Positions 22,755 to 34,544 of a stretch of 64,000 bases of DNA are shown here, in pieces (within the stretch, counting starts at the first letter, position 1; the number at the start of each line of letters is the position of its first letter). A program made the translations under genes and the position numbers. Source of the DNA: Heliocidaris erythrogramma (Eukaryota; Echinodermata; Echinoidea; Camarodonta; Echinometridae); assembly GCA_025617745.1 (NCBI GenBank), contig CM046858.1:53422545-53486544 (forward strand), read 5' to 3'. The notes below the pieces were generated by a model. The model did not search any database and was not told the DNA's origin. It saw only the letters and a program-made list of their open reading frames with translations.

Positions 22755-23625
22755 ATAATAATAATAATAATAATAATGTGATTTATATAGCGCCAAATCC
22801 ACTCTGTGGAGTGCTCAAGGCGCATTCAAGAAGAAAAGTAGCTAAGAAGAGAATAGCAAAGTTTTTAGAAGTTTTTTAAAGGACAATGAGGTCGAACAAC
22901 TTTTTATGTCTTCAGGTAGGCTATTCCAAAAGGTCGGGCTTGTGTATGAATATGATCGTTCCCCCCAGGTTTTAGATACTTTGGGTATATTGAGAAGGCC
23001 AGAAGAGGAAGAACGAAGTGATCTTGTTGGGGTGTAGCGCTTAATAAGTGAAATATTGTATTGAGGAGCAGTGCCATGAATACAATGAAAGGTAAGCAGC
23101 AGAATCTTAAAGGTGATGCGGTCCTTCACAGGTAGCCAATGTAAGGAGCGTAAAATTGGAGTAATGTGAGTGCGTTTGGAGGATAACGACACAATGCGTG
23201 CTGCAGCATTTTGCAGTTTCTGGAGCTTGGATAGTAAAGTCTGGGGTAAATTGACAAGAAGGGCATTTCCACAATCCAACCGGGATGAAATCAAGGCATG
23301 AACTAACTTTTCGGTTGCCGACTTAGACAAATATTTCCTAATAAAACCTATGTTACGCAACTGGTATCTAATTGATCTGCACATGTGTGAAATTTGATTA
23401 GACATTGTCATGTGTGAATCAAACATAAAACCGAGATTGCGGCAAGAATCAGATAAATTGATGGTATGATTGGAAAATGAGATCGAGTTGATGGAAATTT
23501 TGCTACGTTGTGCTTTGGAACCAAATATAAGGAATTCACACTTATCAGTATTTAGTTTGAGAGAGTGTGAAAACATCCATTTTTGGATGTCAGCCGTACA
23601 TGACTTGAGGCGGTTCATCGCGCTT
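22755..23625 (-). pseudogene. L2/CR1-like LINE 3' end with TAA-type microsatellite tail
   Basis: A single open minus frame of 258 codons (23618-22842) covers the region just after the RT active site to the ORF2 end. It includes LNTDKCEFLIFGSKA, NLGFMFDSHMTM, LVHALISSRLDCGNALL, LQKLQNAAARIV, LHWLPVKDRITFKILLLTF and FWNSLPEDIK. This block order is typical of L2-like LINEs. The short 3' UTR includes TTATATAGCGCC in the plus-strand reading and ends in (TAA)n at 22757-22779. It is 5' truncated but otherwise undamaged, so it is a fairly young insertion. Confidence 0.88.
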
Positions 23626-23829
23626 TCAGCAGCAGGTTGATTGCTCTTGAAGGAAAGATATGTACAGCTTGTTCAACTTCGCTGCATTGCTATCGAAACG
23701 CATCACAACAATGTAAAAATTTAGATAATTACGGAGGATATTGAAGAACAGAAACCCAGAAACCCGTTGTTCAAGCTTTATTTTATGCAAGCTAAATTGC
23801 AGAAGTGGCGAAAAACACATAAAATAGTA
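23626..23829. other. Left flank of the giant foldback element
   Basis: About 200 bp of unique-looking sequence separating the LINE from the foldback terminus. Its last bases, ATAAAATAGTA, resemble the first bases beyond the right terminus (ATAAAAATAGTG), a candidate imperfect target-site duplication. Confidence 0.5.
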
Positions 23830-23945
23830 GGTCTGTGAAGTTGTTTTGATATTCGTTATTCGATATTCGATATTCATTTGATATTCATTTGATATTCATT
23901 TGATATTCAAAATTGCCTAAAGTCGGATTTTTTTTGACGTATACC

Positions 23946-26247
23946 TGGCGCCCACGGTCCCCGATCTAATGCCATGATGACCTTGACCTTGACCCCTCAA
24001 GGTCACGGTCAAAAATGGCGCCAAATATGAATACTAGCTTTTTGACGAACTGAAAGTGGCCCAAAATCCAAAATTTTTTCACCCCTGCCTGGCTCCCACG
24101 GTCCCCGATCTAATGCCATGATGACCTTGACCTTGACCCCTCAAGGTCACGGTCAAAAATGGCGCCAAAAATGAATACTAGCTTTTTGACGAACTGAAAG
24201 TGGCCCAAAATCCAAAATTTTTTCACCCCTGCCTGGCACCCACGGTCCCCGATCTAATGCCATGATGACCTTGACCCCTCAAGGTTACGGTCAAAAATGG
24301 CGCCAAAAATGAATACTAGCTTTTTGACGAACTGAAAGTGGCCCAAAATCCAAATTTTTTTCACCCCTGCCTGGCGCCCACGGTCCCCGATCTAATGACA
24401 TGATGACCTTGACCTTGACCCCTCAAGGTCACGGTCAAAAATGGCGCCAAAAATGAATACTAGCTTTTTGACGAACTGAAAGTGGCCCAAAATCCAAAAT
24501 TTTTTCGCCCCTGCCTGGCGCCCACGGTCCCCGATCTAATGCCATGATGACCTTGACCTTGACCCCTCAAGGTCACGGTCAAAAATGGCGCCAAAAATGA
24601 ATACTAGCTTTTTGACGAACTGAAAGTGGCCCAAAATCCAAAATCTTTTCACCCCTGCCTGGCGCCCACGGTCCCCGATCTAATGCCATGATGACCTTGA
24701 CCTTGACCCCTCAAGGTCACGGTCAAAAATGGCGCCAAATATGAATACTAGCTTTTTGACGAACTGAAAGTGGCCCAAAATCCAAAATTTTTTCACCCCT
24801 GCCTGGCGCCCACGGTCCCCGATCTAATGCCATGATGACCTTGACCTTGACCCCTCAAGGTCACGGTCAAAAATGGCGCCAAAAATGAATACTAGCTTTT
24901 TGACGAACTGAAAGTGGCCCAAAATCCAAATTTTTTTCACCCCTGCCTGGCGCCCACGGTCCCCGATCTAATGCCATGATGACCTTGACCTTGACCCCTC
25001 AAGGTCACGGTCAAAAATGGCGCCAAAAATGAATACTAGCTTTTTGACGAACTGAAAGTGGCCCTAAATCCAAAATTTTTTCACCCCTGCCTGGCGCCCA
25101 CGGTCCCCGATCTAATGACATGATGACCTTGATCTTGACCCCTCAAGGTCACGGTCAAAAATGGCGCCAAAAATGAATACTAGCTTTTTGACGAACTGAA
25201 AGTGGCCCTAAATCCAAAATTTTTTCACCCCTGCCTGGCGCCCACGGTCCCCGATCTAATGCCATGATGACGTTGACCTTGACCCCTCAAGGTCACGGTC
25301 AAAAATGGCGCCAAAAATGAATACTAGCTTTTTGACGAACTGAAAGTGGCCCTAAATCCAAAATTTTTTCACCCCTGCCTGGCGCCCACGGTCCCCGATC
25401 TAATGACATGATGACCTTGACCTTGACCCCTCAAGATCACGGTCAAAAATGGCGCCAAAAAAGAATACTAGCTTTTTGACGAACTGAAAGTGGCCCAAAA
25501 TCCAAAATTTTTTCACCCCTGCCTGGCGCCCACGGTCCCCGATCTAATGACATGATGACCTTGACCTTGACCCTCAAGGTCACGGTCAAAACTGGCGCCA
25601 AAAATGAATACTAGCTTTTTGACGAACTGAAAGTGGCCCAAAATCCAAATTTTTTTCACCCCTGCCTGGCGCCCACGGTCCCCCGATCTAATGACATGAT
25701 GACCTTGACCTTGACCCCTCAAGGTCACGGTCAAAAATGGCGCCAAAAATGAATACTAGCTTTTTGACGAACTGAAAGTGGCCCTAAATCCAAAATTTTT
25801 TCACCCCTGCCTGGCGCCCACGGTCCCCGATCTAATGCCATGATGACCTTGACCTTGACCCCTCAAGGTCACGGTCAAAAATGGCGCCAAAAATGAATAC
25901 TAGCTTTTTGACGAACTGAAAGTGGCCCTAAATCCAAAATTTTTTCACCCCTGCCTGGCGCCCACGGTCCCCGATCTAATGCCATGATGACCTTGACCTT
26001 GACCCCTCAAGGTCACGGTCAAAAATGGCGCCAAAAATGAATACTAGCTTTTTGACGAACTGAAAGTGGCCCTAAATCCAAAATTTTTTCACCCCTCCCT
26101 GGCGCCCACGGTCCCCGATCTAATGACATGATGACCTTGACCTTGACCCCTCAAGGTCACGGTCAAAAATGGCGCCAAAAATGAATACTAGCTTTTTGAC
26201 GAACTGAAAGTGGCCCAAAATCCAAAAAAAATTTCACCCCTGCCAAT
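23946..26247 (+). repeat. Left arm: about 16 tandem 144-bp units
   Basis: Units begin CTGGCGCCCACGGTCCCCGA and recur at a spacing of 144-145 bp (one unit is 138 bp through loss of a 6 bp CCTTGA repeat). Each unit contains TGACCTTGA twice with overlap, then TCAAGGTCA, then ATGGCGCCAAAAATGAATAC and GACGAACTGAAAGTGGCCC. Variation between units is limited to a few positions (GCCATG/GACATG, CCCAAAATCC/CCCTAAATCC). Frames open across the array are not genes. Confidence 0.97.
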
Positions 26248-27149
26248 ATCATCAGATTTAACATCAAATGTCAGATTATTGCAAAAATATTGTAGTTTTC
26301 TTAATACATGAAAACTTACGATCTGAAGTCAGTGTATATGGGGTTACATTCAAATTTAGTGTGAAAAGATGATTTCTTGGTAGAAAGTCAGGTCTCGGAG
26401 GCATAATGTACTACGATAACTTTCTTGAGCTTGCGATTGAGATTATACAGCCAGCCTCCGTACTTTGCGCTAATTGATATCGAATTCAACCCCACTCACA
26501 TATAATGTCACACATGTATGTACCGCTGTGACGTCCTTCAACCTTCTCGGGCCGCTCCCATGATATGCGATTTTCACTAACCGCACCTCGATTGGCTTGC
26601 GACTCGCTCCCTAGATATGAATATCAGAAAACAATGCGCACAGCCCATTGTCCGGGAACGGTCGCTCCCTAGCCTCCTAGGCCAGCGCAGAGGGGGAGCT
26701 GGGCGGCTTAGTGCCCCCAAGTGCTAAGCGGCGGCTCAGCGAGATCAATCTGCATGCGACATCAAGAGGTCGGTGCATGTACCGTGTTAAAAACATGTAC
26801 AGTGTACAGTGTTAAAAGCTGGCTCAGCTCAGCTCAGCTCAGCTAAAATTAGCTCTGCCCATGAGCCCTTTCGCTCCTTAGACCCTCAAAAAAGAGCTTC
26901 CTCGATTAACCATTTAGCTCCTTACCCCCCCCCCCCCCGGTTTTGAGATTGGCAGCGGCACACCTACATCCTAAAACAGGTTGAGTGCCCCCCGGGCTCC
27001 AACCATTACCAGAAAACAACCGTGAAAGGTATAATGACGGAGATGAAGCACGGCAACTATCATGACTATACCATGATCCAGGCGCGGATCCAGGATTTCT
27101 TAGGGGGGGGGGGGGGGGGGGCCCAAATTTTAAATCATGTGAGCTACAT
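26248..27149. other. Left interior of the giant foldback element
   Basis: No gene is recognised. It includes a GC-richer segment (26520-26760), a short GCTCA repeat (about 26820-26845), a C run (about 26925-26938), and CAGGCGCGGATCCAGGATTT at 27079 followed by a long G run. That motif is a terminal motif shared with the MITE at 30974. Confidence 0.5.
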
Positions 27150-28325
27150 CCCTGATAGCAGAGAGTGGTAAAAGTGACGTGATATTGACGTGATATTTAC
27201 GTCGTGGTTTACGTCTTTTTTACGTCCTGTAATTACGTCAATAAGACGACAACTTGCACCAACGCAAGACATCATGAGGACGTCTTATTTTGACGTCATC
27301 TTTACGTCTTCCAGGTCAGTGAATGACAACTTCATGACGTCTTGCAAATCACCAAATGATGACTTTTTGACGTCTTTTGGACGTCTTGCTGGTCACTAAA
27401 TGACCATTTTATGACGTCTTTTAGAGGTCTTGCGGGTGGTAAAAAATGACGTGATATTTAAGTCATAGTTTACGTCTTTTTTACGTCCTGTAATTACGTA
27501 AATAAGACGACAACTTGCACCAACGCAAGACGTCATGAGGACGTCTTATTTTTACGTCATATTTACGTCTTGCAGGTCAGTTAATGACAACTTCATGACG
27601 TCTTGCAAATCACCAAATGACTACTTTTGGACGTCTTTTTGACGTCTTGCAGGTCATTAAATGACCACTTTATGACGTTTTTAGACGTCTTGCGGGTGGT
27701 AAAAAATGACGTGGTATTTACGTCGTGGTTTACGTCTTTTTTACGTCCTGTAATTACGTCAATAAGACGACAACTTGCACCAACGCAAGACATCATGAGG
27801 ACGTCTTATTTTGACGTCATCTTTACGTCTTGCAGGTCAGTGAATGACAGCTTCATGACGTCTTTTAGAGGTCTTGAGTGTGGTAACAAATGACGTGATA
27901 TGCTAGACCCCCAAAAGACGTCAAAGAATCGTCATTTGGTGAACTGCAAGATGTCCAAAAGACGTAATAAAGTCGTCATTTAGTGACCTGCAAGACGTAA
28001 AGATGACCTCATGACGTCTTGCGTTGGTGCAAGTTGTCGACTTATTGACGTAATTACAAGACATAAAAAAGACGTAAATCACGACTTAAATATCACGTCA
28101 TATTTTACCACCCGCAAGACGTCCAAAAGAGGTCCAAAAGTCGTCATTTGGTGATTTGCAAAGTCATCATTTAGTGACCTGCAAAACGTAAAGATGACCT
28201 CAAAATAAGACGTCCTCATGACGTCTTGCGTTGGTGCAAGTTTTAGACTTATTGACATAATTACAGGACGTAAAAAAGCCTTAAATCACGACTTAAATAT
28301 TACGTCATATTTTACCATCTGAACC
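27150..28325. repeat. Left GACGTC array of the nested element
   Basis: Direct repeats of about 261 bp (the ATTTA[CA]GTC..GGTTTACGTC phrase at about 27191, 27452 and 27713) are followed from about 27905 to 28320 by partial copies in the opposite orientation. The arm is thus itself a foldback. Conserved words include TTACGTCCTGTAATTACGTC and ACTTGCACCAACGCAAGAC. Confidence 0.9.
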
Positions 28326-30485
28326 ACTAATTACAATCTGTTTAAGTGTAATGACGACCTGTCAAAAGCATTCATGAGCACATGGATACCAAAATTCAAA
28401 GTACATACATGTACAATCACTGAAAAATAAGTTATGCATAATATACAAGGCAGACATAAAATCAGTTTCACATTTTTAATGCCACTGGTATGAAAATCAG
28501 CTGCAAACATTCATAAAACATACATAACAATGATAATCAAAACTGATGTGTGAGTAATTATATACAGGTATATGTTAACAGGTGGATTATTAAATCACAC
28601 AGTGGGAAACACAAGCTACCCTAATGAAAAGAGTTGTGAAAATGAATGGATTTTTGGCACGAAGTAAAAAAAGGGTAAGAAAATACATTAAGTATTTGAA
28701 CATTTACCAAAAAAACAGCATCACTGACAAAATTGGAGGGGAAAGTACCTGATTTCTATGGTCTCAAAAATGTTAATGTTGAATGTACATGAATTACTAA
28801 TTCATGAAATAGCTTGAGTATAAGATTTTGTTAAGAATGTTTTGCCTCATTTGCATAAAGTAGATACTCAAAATGCTGAATTATTTGCAAAGCATTTTTT
28901 TTTTCAATTTGGGTTTGAATCTAGATCTTGCACCAGAACAATGTTTTATACAAGAACAAGGAAAAATAAAGAAAGTTAATTATGGAACGAAATGCTAGGA
29001 ATCTATGTAAGACAACAAACCAAATGGTGGAACTGTAATCAGAATAAGTTGGTTAAAAATAATGCAAGTTGATTTACCCTTGAATTTCTTTGACAAATAT
29101 ATTTTTCACAAGGAAAAATGCCTGAATGAAGCATATTAATTGTACGTAGCATTTCAGTCCAGTTCATAAGAAATAAATACGCACAACTTGGTGACTATGA
29201 AAAGTCCATTATCAACATAAACTTCATAGTGGCTCTTTGAATAATTGATGTACATGTATAACTAATGAATTCTCTGTCCTGTGGATTGGCAGACGAATAT
29301 AGTCTTAGGAACAATAAAATAAAAGATTTTGAGTTATGAAAACTGCAACTCTCAATCATTGCAAGATATGGCATATTGACAAAATCTATCAAGCTCTTCT
29401 CCTAAAGAAAATGCGCTATTGGTAAAAATACCCTTTTACATCTACCAATATATTCTACAAAAAGTATGAAAGTGCTGAAAATTACATACACAGTTTCAAT
29501 TCAGTTCAATTTTATTTTAGTTTCTAATATTTTATATCAAATAAAACTTTGTCATATGTTTAAAGGTTATCAGGAGTACTTGCAGTGTGATTTCAGTTTG
29601 ACACTAACTTTACTTTTGAATTGCTTGTCAATTGCCATGTTTTAACTTCAAATTCTACAAATATTTAGGACATTTTAGGTGCTTTATTTTCATGGAATGT
29701 ATTCATAAAATGCTTTTAGGTTGGATACAAATGGATGGGAACTCTCTCCATTTTCTTCCATACATTACCAATACTCCAGATGACATTTAAATGTACATTT
29801 ATGGACAGAACTAACTGCAGTTTAGTATAAGTTTAAGTTTCATGTCATGCAATCATGAAACAAGTAGAACATTTACATTTTATGTGAATAAAACATTTAG
29901 CGCTCCTTATGGAGATAGAGGCACCGAAATTGTATATGAAATACATGCAAGCATCTGTGGAATTCTTAAGAGCATCCTAAAAAACAGATAGTTGTTTGAA
30001 ATATAAAATATTTCATTTCAAAATTTCATTTTTATTTTCTTGACCAGTCCTTGCAAATATTTAAATGGGCGAGTAGATGTCATCACCTCATAATTTTTTT
30101 CAAATACACTGTATATGGATTTCTCGAGCTCACACTCGTAACACATATCCCCATAGCAAAATGTATTATTTCTCCTTTATTTCGGGCGGTGATAAGACAA
30201 GTTTTAGATTCTCATAGCTGAAATATGAAACTTTTGTCATTTCTGTATATGAAAAGGATAGCAAATTGTGAGGCAATGATATCATCACCTCGCTCATTAA
30301 AACACTAAGGACTGGTCAAAAAGTGTTTTTCCCCAAAAATATGAACTTTCATAATGTCATAACTTCCTTATTTCTTATCCAATATCTTTTAGCATTGTTT
30401 CATATTTAATTTGTTTCTGTATGTTTTAAACCTGTATATAGAGAGGATTCTTTCTTTAATTATTGCCAGTTGTAACTACAGCTTT
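28326..30485. other. Interior of the nested element, non-coding
   Basis: AT-rich sequence without a recognisable gene. The segment around 30030-30450 has the style of a diverged MITE (GACCAGTCCTTGCAA near 30041 and an inverted ACTAAGGACTGGTC near 30305). It lies immediately 3' of the last DUF4806-like exon on the minus strand and may include its 3' UTR. Confidence 0.45.
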
Positions 30486-30973
30486 TTACTGATTATTTGA
30501 GTATTCCTCTGTGTCCATTGGCAAGGCTTCTTCTTCCTCCTGCAGTTCTGGAGTTACAGGCCTCCGAAGCTCCAGATCATTCTTTGGTACGTTTCGATAA
30601 ATGTACTTCAAGTAGTATTGAATGCCACTTTCCACCTCGTCAAGCGGAGCAGATCTTGTCCGTTAGTTGCCCCTCACAGTCGCTGGAAAAGAAATAGAAT
30701 GTGAAAGGAAAAAATAATTAAAAATTTAAATATTACCTCTCAGATCCGAAGGATACTGTATTGCTTCACTTCTTTTATGTCTCACATTTAGCAAATACCT
30801 GAAATACATGGCCTGAAAATAAACTGCAATGGCCTGAATTCAGGCTTTTGCCTGGAAACTGGCATCTTTGTACACATATACTGACCACTAAAATTGTTTT
30901 GTAGACCTTTCTTTTTTTTTCTTTTTGTACCACGGGAGATGGCGAGTTCACTTCTAGGAAACTTTGGCAGTAA

Positions 30974-31150
30974 CAGGCGCGGATCCAGAGGGGGGCGCAA
31001 GGGGCGTGCGCCCCCCGCCCGTTTTGTCTGACAAAGTATGCCCCCGGACCCCCTAGATGGCCGTTTGGCTTCGTCAAGCGGAGGGTTCCTCAGTGTGCGC
31101 CCCCTTTCTGAAATGCGCCCCCCTTTCTGAAAATCCTGTATCCGCCCCTG
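30974..31150. mobile_element. 177-bp MITE with GGCGGATCCAG-type ends
   Basis: It begins CAGGCGCGGATCCAG and ends CTGTATCCGCCCCTG, imperfect inverted repeats of about 15 bp. The flanking AGTAA at 30969-30973 and 31151-31155 is a direct repeat, a candidate 5 bp target-site duplication. It lies in the intron between exons C and B of the DUF4806-like gene. Similar ends occur at 27079 and 36032. Confidence 0.65.
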
Positions 31151-31401
31151 AGTAAAGCTGTTTTTCAATTAAAAACAGAATGCTAGAAGCATAACGAACT
31201 TCAAAAGGCACCAGTTCAAACACTGTAATGAAGCTAACAGCCCTTAGAGGTAAAAACATCTCTGAAGATCTTTATCTTAATTTCTGCCTAATGATGCAAA
31301 CAACAGTCCTTCTGGATTAGAGCATTATGGCAGTTAAGCAGGGGAAGGCAGAAAGAGTTAAGCATACAAACATACCTATTTGACAATATTTTGAAACACT
31401 G

Positions 31402-31449
<48 letters not shown>
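31402..31449. repeat. (TA)n microsatellite
   Basis: Alternating AT dinucleotides for nearly 50 bp inside the intron between exons B and C of the DUF4806-like gene. Confidence 0.95.
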
Positions 31450-31451
<2 letters not shown>

Positions 31452-32611
31452 AAGTTATATATATCCAAGTTACTTTGTGATAAATAATGTGGGGTCCAAA
31501 AAATAATTTAAATGTAATCTTCTAGATGTCTGCAACTATCTGCTTATGATTCAAGAAGAAAAGAAAATCAACAGACTCTTCTGAAGATGAGAAAAATGTA
31601 TATACATCTAATTACCAAAGATAACATCTATCATCGCCTTATATCCCGAAAACTTGTGCTTCTGCCGCGTTGTCCCATCCAACTGAATTGCACAGACAAC
31701 TGAGGGTCCATCATTGTGTCCAGCACACGCCTTACTGATTCTTTGGTGGCCCCTCCACATCTCTTTAAGTATGACATCTGGAAAAATGAAAGGGAATAGC
31801 AGTAAACATGTATTATTCTCACTTTCATGCATCTTCCTATCTGATTTAAACATGCATAAGATCTCACAATTGAAACCGATACTGATTTCAAAAGTTCTTT
31901 CAAACTTAATTATTCCAAGCAGAGGTCAATTTCATTATAGGCATGCAAACTCTGGAAGACCTACAAGGTGGATGCAAAGCATTGTTTTTCCTCCTGCAAG
32001 CTCTGCAAACAACCTGAAATTGATAACTATATTGCAAAGAAAATGCATTTAGCAGCAGCTTTGCAAGCAAGACAAAAACAAACTTGCTGGCTGTTTGAAG
32101 TCATGACATAGCTGCAGAACAATTAATTGACCTCTCCTGTATGTAATAATGGAAATATAATATTCTCCAAAAATAATTGTCAATTTCAATTCTGGAATGA
32201 ACATGCATGTCACAAACAGTATATTTAATCCAACTTTCTACAATCATGACAATAAACAAATATGCTGTTGAAATTCTGATAGTTAATTTTCCCAATTAAG
32301 TTGAATGTTTGCATAAATAATTGAGTATAAAGTGCAGAAGAAAGTTAATGAATCAACTGTATAACACTATTATAAGCAGATAAAGACACTCACAAATTGT
32401 TTTTTTTTTGCAAGATCCTCCTGAAGGATCGTGTTGACCTCACATAAGTCTTGAACGTTATTAAGTGGAAGAGAGGGTATTCCTTCCGGTATATCAGCAA
32501 TTTCAGCCACTCTGCCCTTCTCCATTTTGGCACGGATTGCCCCAAGAAGTTTCCGGTTTTCCCTCACCTCCGACATGACTTCCTCCATCTTATTATGCAA
32601 TCGTCTCAATT

Positions 32612-34544
32612 CTGAAATTAAATTGAAATATGAGAGCATTTATTTGTGTTTCTTTTTGTATTTTTTCCTTATTCAATTGTAAATATTGTACATTCCAATC
32701 CAATCAGGGTATTTATATAGCACCAATGTCTAGTTGCCTAATCAAAGGCGATGTTGAGACTGAAAAAAATACCAAAATGTCTCTTTTGATTTCTGCCTGA
32801 CACCATACAATTTTAGGCAAATTATTTATTTCCCCTAATTTTCTACCTTCAATTTCATGACATTTTTAATTTAGAAACACATTTGATGTGACATTTGGGA
32901 GTAAATTTCATGACCTTTGAACTGGGCCATATTTATTTATTATTATATTATTATTTATTTATCTAATCGGCTCATTTCGTGTCATGCACTGCCGGTTTCC
33001 CTGAGCCAAATAGGAACAACATTCATCCAAGGGTTCTCTTGATATTGTGTAGGTGCGATTTTGTTCAGGCAGATGGATGGACCGACAACCTGAAAACATA
33101 ATGCACCTACAAGCCCTAACATGAGTATAGGCAATAAAAGACAATCATAGAATATGTTTGGTTTGTTTAGAAATTTCGAATTTTTCACTCTTTTTTCTGA
33201 AATGTACGTATGAACAGATCGAGGTGCCATCATGAATGCCCCCCCCCCCCAGAAAAGAATAAGTGACATAAACTAATAAATAAATCAAATGAAGGAATAA
33301 ATTCATCAGAGACTTGCCTGATGGTGCCTTATATTTAAAAGCACTTCACTCTAACTCTAACAGTTTAATATTACAGTAACGTTAGTAACAATATTATTGG
33401 ACCAAAAACATAGACTATAGGGTACACTGCCTAACAGTTAGTATTTAGACTACTTATTTCGATGTTTACTTCAACGTAAGTAGACTTAACTCTGGCAGTA
33501 TTTAAATGATCACTAAATGATAATTTGTAATTGTATATATAATTTAATGTCCCAATGACAGTGAAAAAATACAGCACTCAGCAGATGCATAATTTCGACT
33601 GTAATGTATAATAACGGTCACTTGACAAATGTGATTGATAGTATACTGACAGTTCTACAAACAGTGTGACTAATAATAACACACGTTGTCTCACTATGAA
33701 CATGGCAAATAAAGAAGCGGACAAAATATACAGCTCCTCATTGTACCTTCCACACTTGCTCTGGTAGACAAAAGAATATCCCTTCATTGCTATTATGTAA
33801 GATTATGTAGAGCAGGTGTCACATGCATATTCACCTGTTCTACTTATCTTACATAATAGCAATGAAGGGATGTTCTTTTGTCTACCAGAACAATTGTGGA
33901 GGGTATAATGAGGATCTGTAAATTTTTTCTCCGCTCTCTTTTGTCATTGCATGCATCGTGTTCCTAGTGTCTATATGTTACTGTCTTAGCTACACATAAT
34001 GCACAGTGTGGTGTGAATACCTAACTTACTTGCCACGAAACCTGAACTTAAACTTTGATGGAAGGTCTTTAGAAGATCAACGAAGACGAGTTCGTATGCA
34101 TAAGAAGTTAGAGTAACCTGTTCCACTGCTATTTTTTCACATGCACACACTCCACGCTGAGTCGAGCAGCGCGGCAATGCACGCACGTGAAACGACGGAC
34201 GAGTAAAACGATCACGTTAAAAAACACAAAACACAAAAAACAAACAAAACAACAAAAAAAAACCATTATGTCAGCAAGACAATTGTATACATTGCGTACC
34301 GGCAAAAGGCACCGGCCGTGCATGCCTAGCCTACCAGGCTAGCCGTGTATCAATATCACGCGCTAGTTGAGTGGCTCGATGACGTAGCCTGCAGTCAATA
34401 CTGTATCATTTAATTGTATTAATTATCCTTTTTTCTTCTTTCCCTTATGTTTGCAATAGCAAAAAATTATTTAGCTTTTATATCCAAAGTCTAGCGAATG
34501 CACGTTCTGATATCCTTTTTTTCTAGGGCACATATCGAACCATA
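32612..34544. other. Nested-element interior upstream of the DUF4806-like exons
   Basis: No certain gene. On the minus strand a good splice acceptor (TATGTTTTCAG) occurs at about 33090, followed by an open stretch reading VVGPSICLNKIAPTQYQENP, but no clear donor follows, so an additional upstream exon is only possible. A TTTATATAGCACC phrase near 32710 resembles the 3' ends of LINE/SINE copies elsewhere in the window. The hairpin at 33731-33918 is listed separately. Confidence 0.4.
33731..33918. repeat. 188-bp imperfect palindrome
   Basis: The left arm from 33731 (CAGCTCCTCATTGTACCTTC) and right arm ending 33918 are reverse complements over about 85 bp with scattered mismatches, around a short loop near TCACATGCATATTCA. 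It could form a long hairpin. It could be a solo foldback MITE or a miRNA-like precursor, but nothing favours transcription. Confidence 0.85.

Larger units (their letters stand above)
30486..32611 (-). pseudogene. DUF4806-like gene, three exons, broken
   Basis: Three minus-strand exons with consensus splice sites. Exon A is 32611-32394 (acceptor TTTAATTTCAG, donor GTGAGT), exon B is 31777-31616 (acceptor TTTTTCCAG, donor GTAATT), and exon C is 30682-30486 (acceptor TTTTCCAG, stop TAA). Exon A encodes a coiled-coil-like stretch (LRRLHNKMEEVMSEVREN) and IPSLPLNNVQDLCEVN. Exon B gives MSYLKRCGGATKESVRRVL, then LSVQFSWMGQRG, then, one frame over, HKFSGYKAMIDVIFG. Exon C continues in phase with LDEVESGIQYYLKYI and an acidic tail. 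The order LP..v..L / yL...GG....vR.iL / fSW.G..gk..F / I..yL matches the DUF4806 domain as I know it; its function is unknown. One frameshift (exon B) and one in-frame TAA (exon C) break it. The 5' exons were not identified. It may be captured cargo or the decayed gene of the element. Confidence 0.6.

Noticed and set aside
23946-26247. Regular array reminiscent of a CRISPR or of a coding repeat
   Set aside because: Units are contiguous 144 bp satellite copies without unique spacers, the DNA is clearly animal, and frames are not conserved between units.
32982-33269. Further upstream exon of the DUF4806-like gene
   Set aside because: A good acceptor exists but no donor follows the open stretch, and the peptide matches nothing recognised; left as a possibility only.
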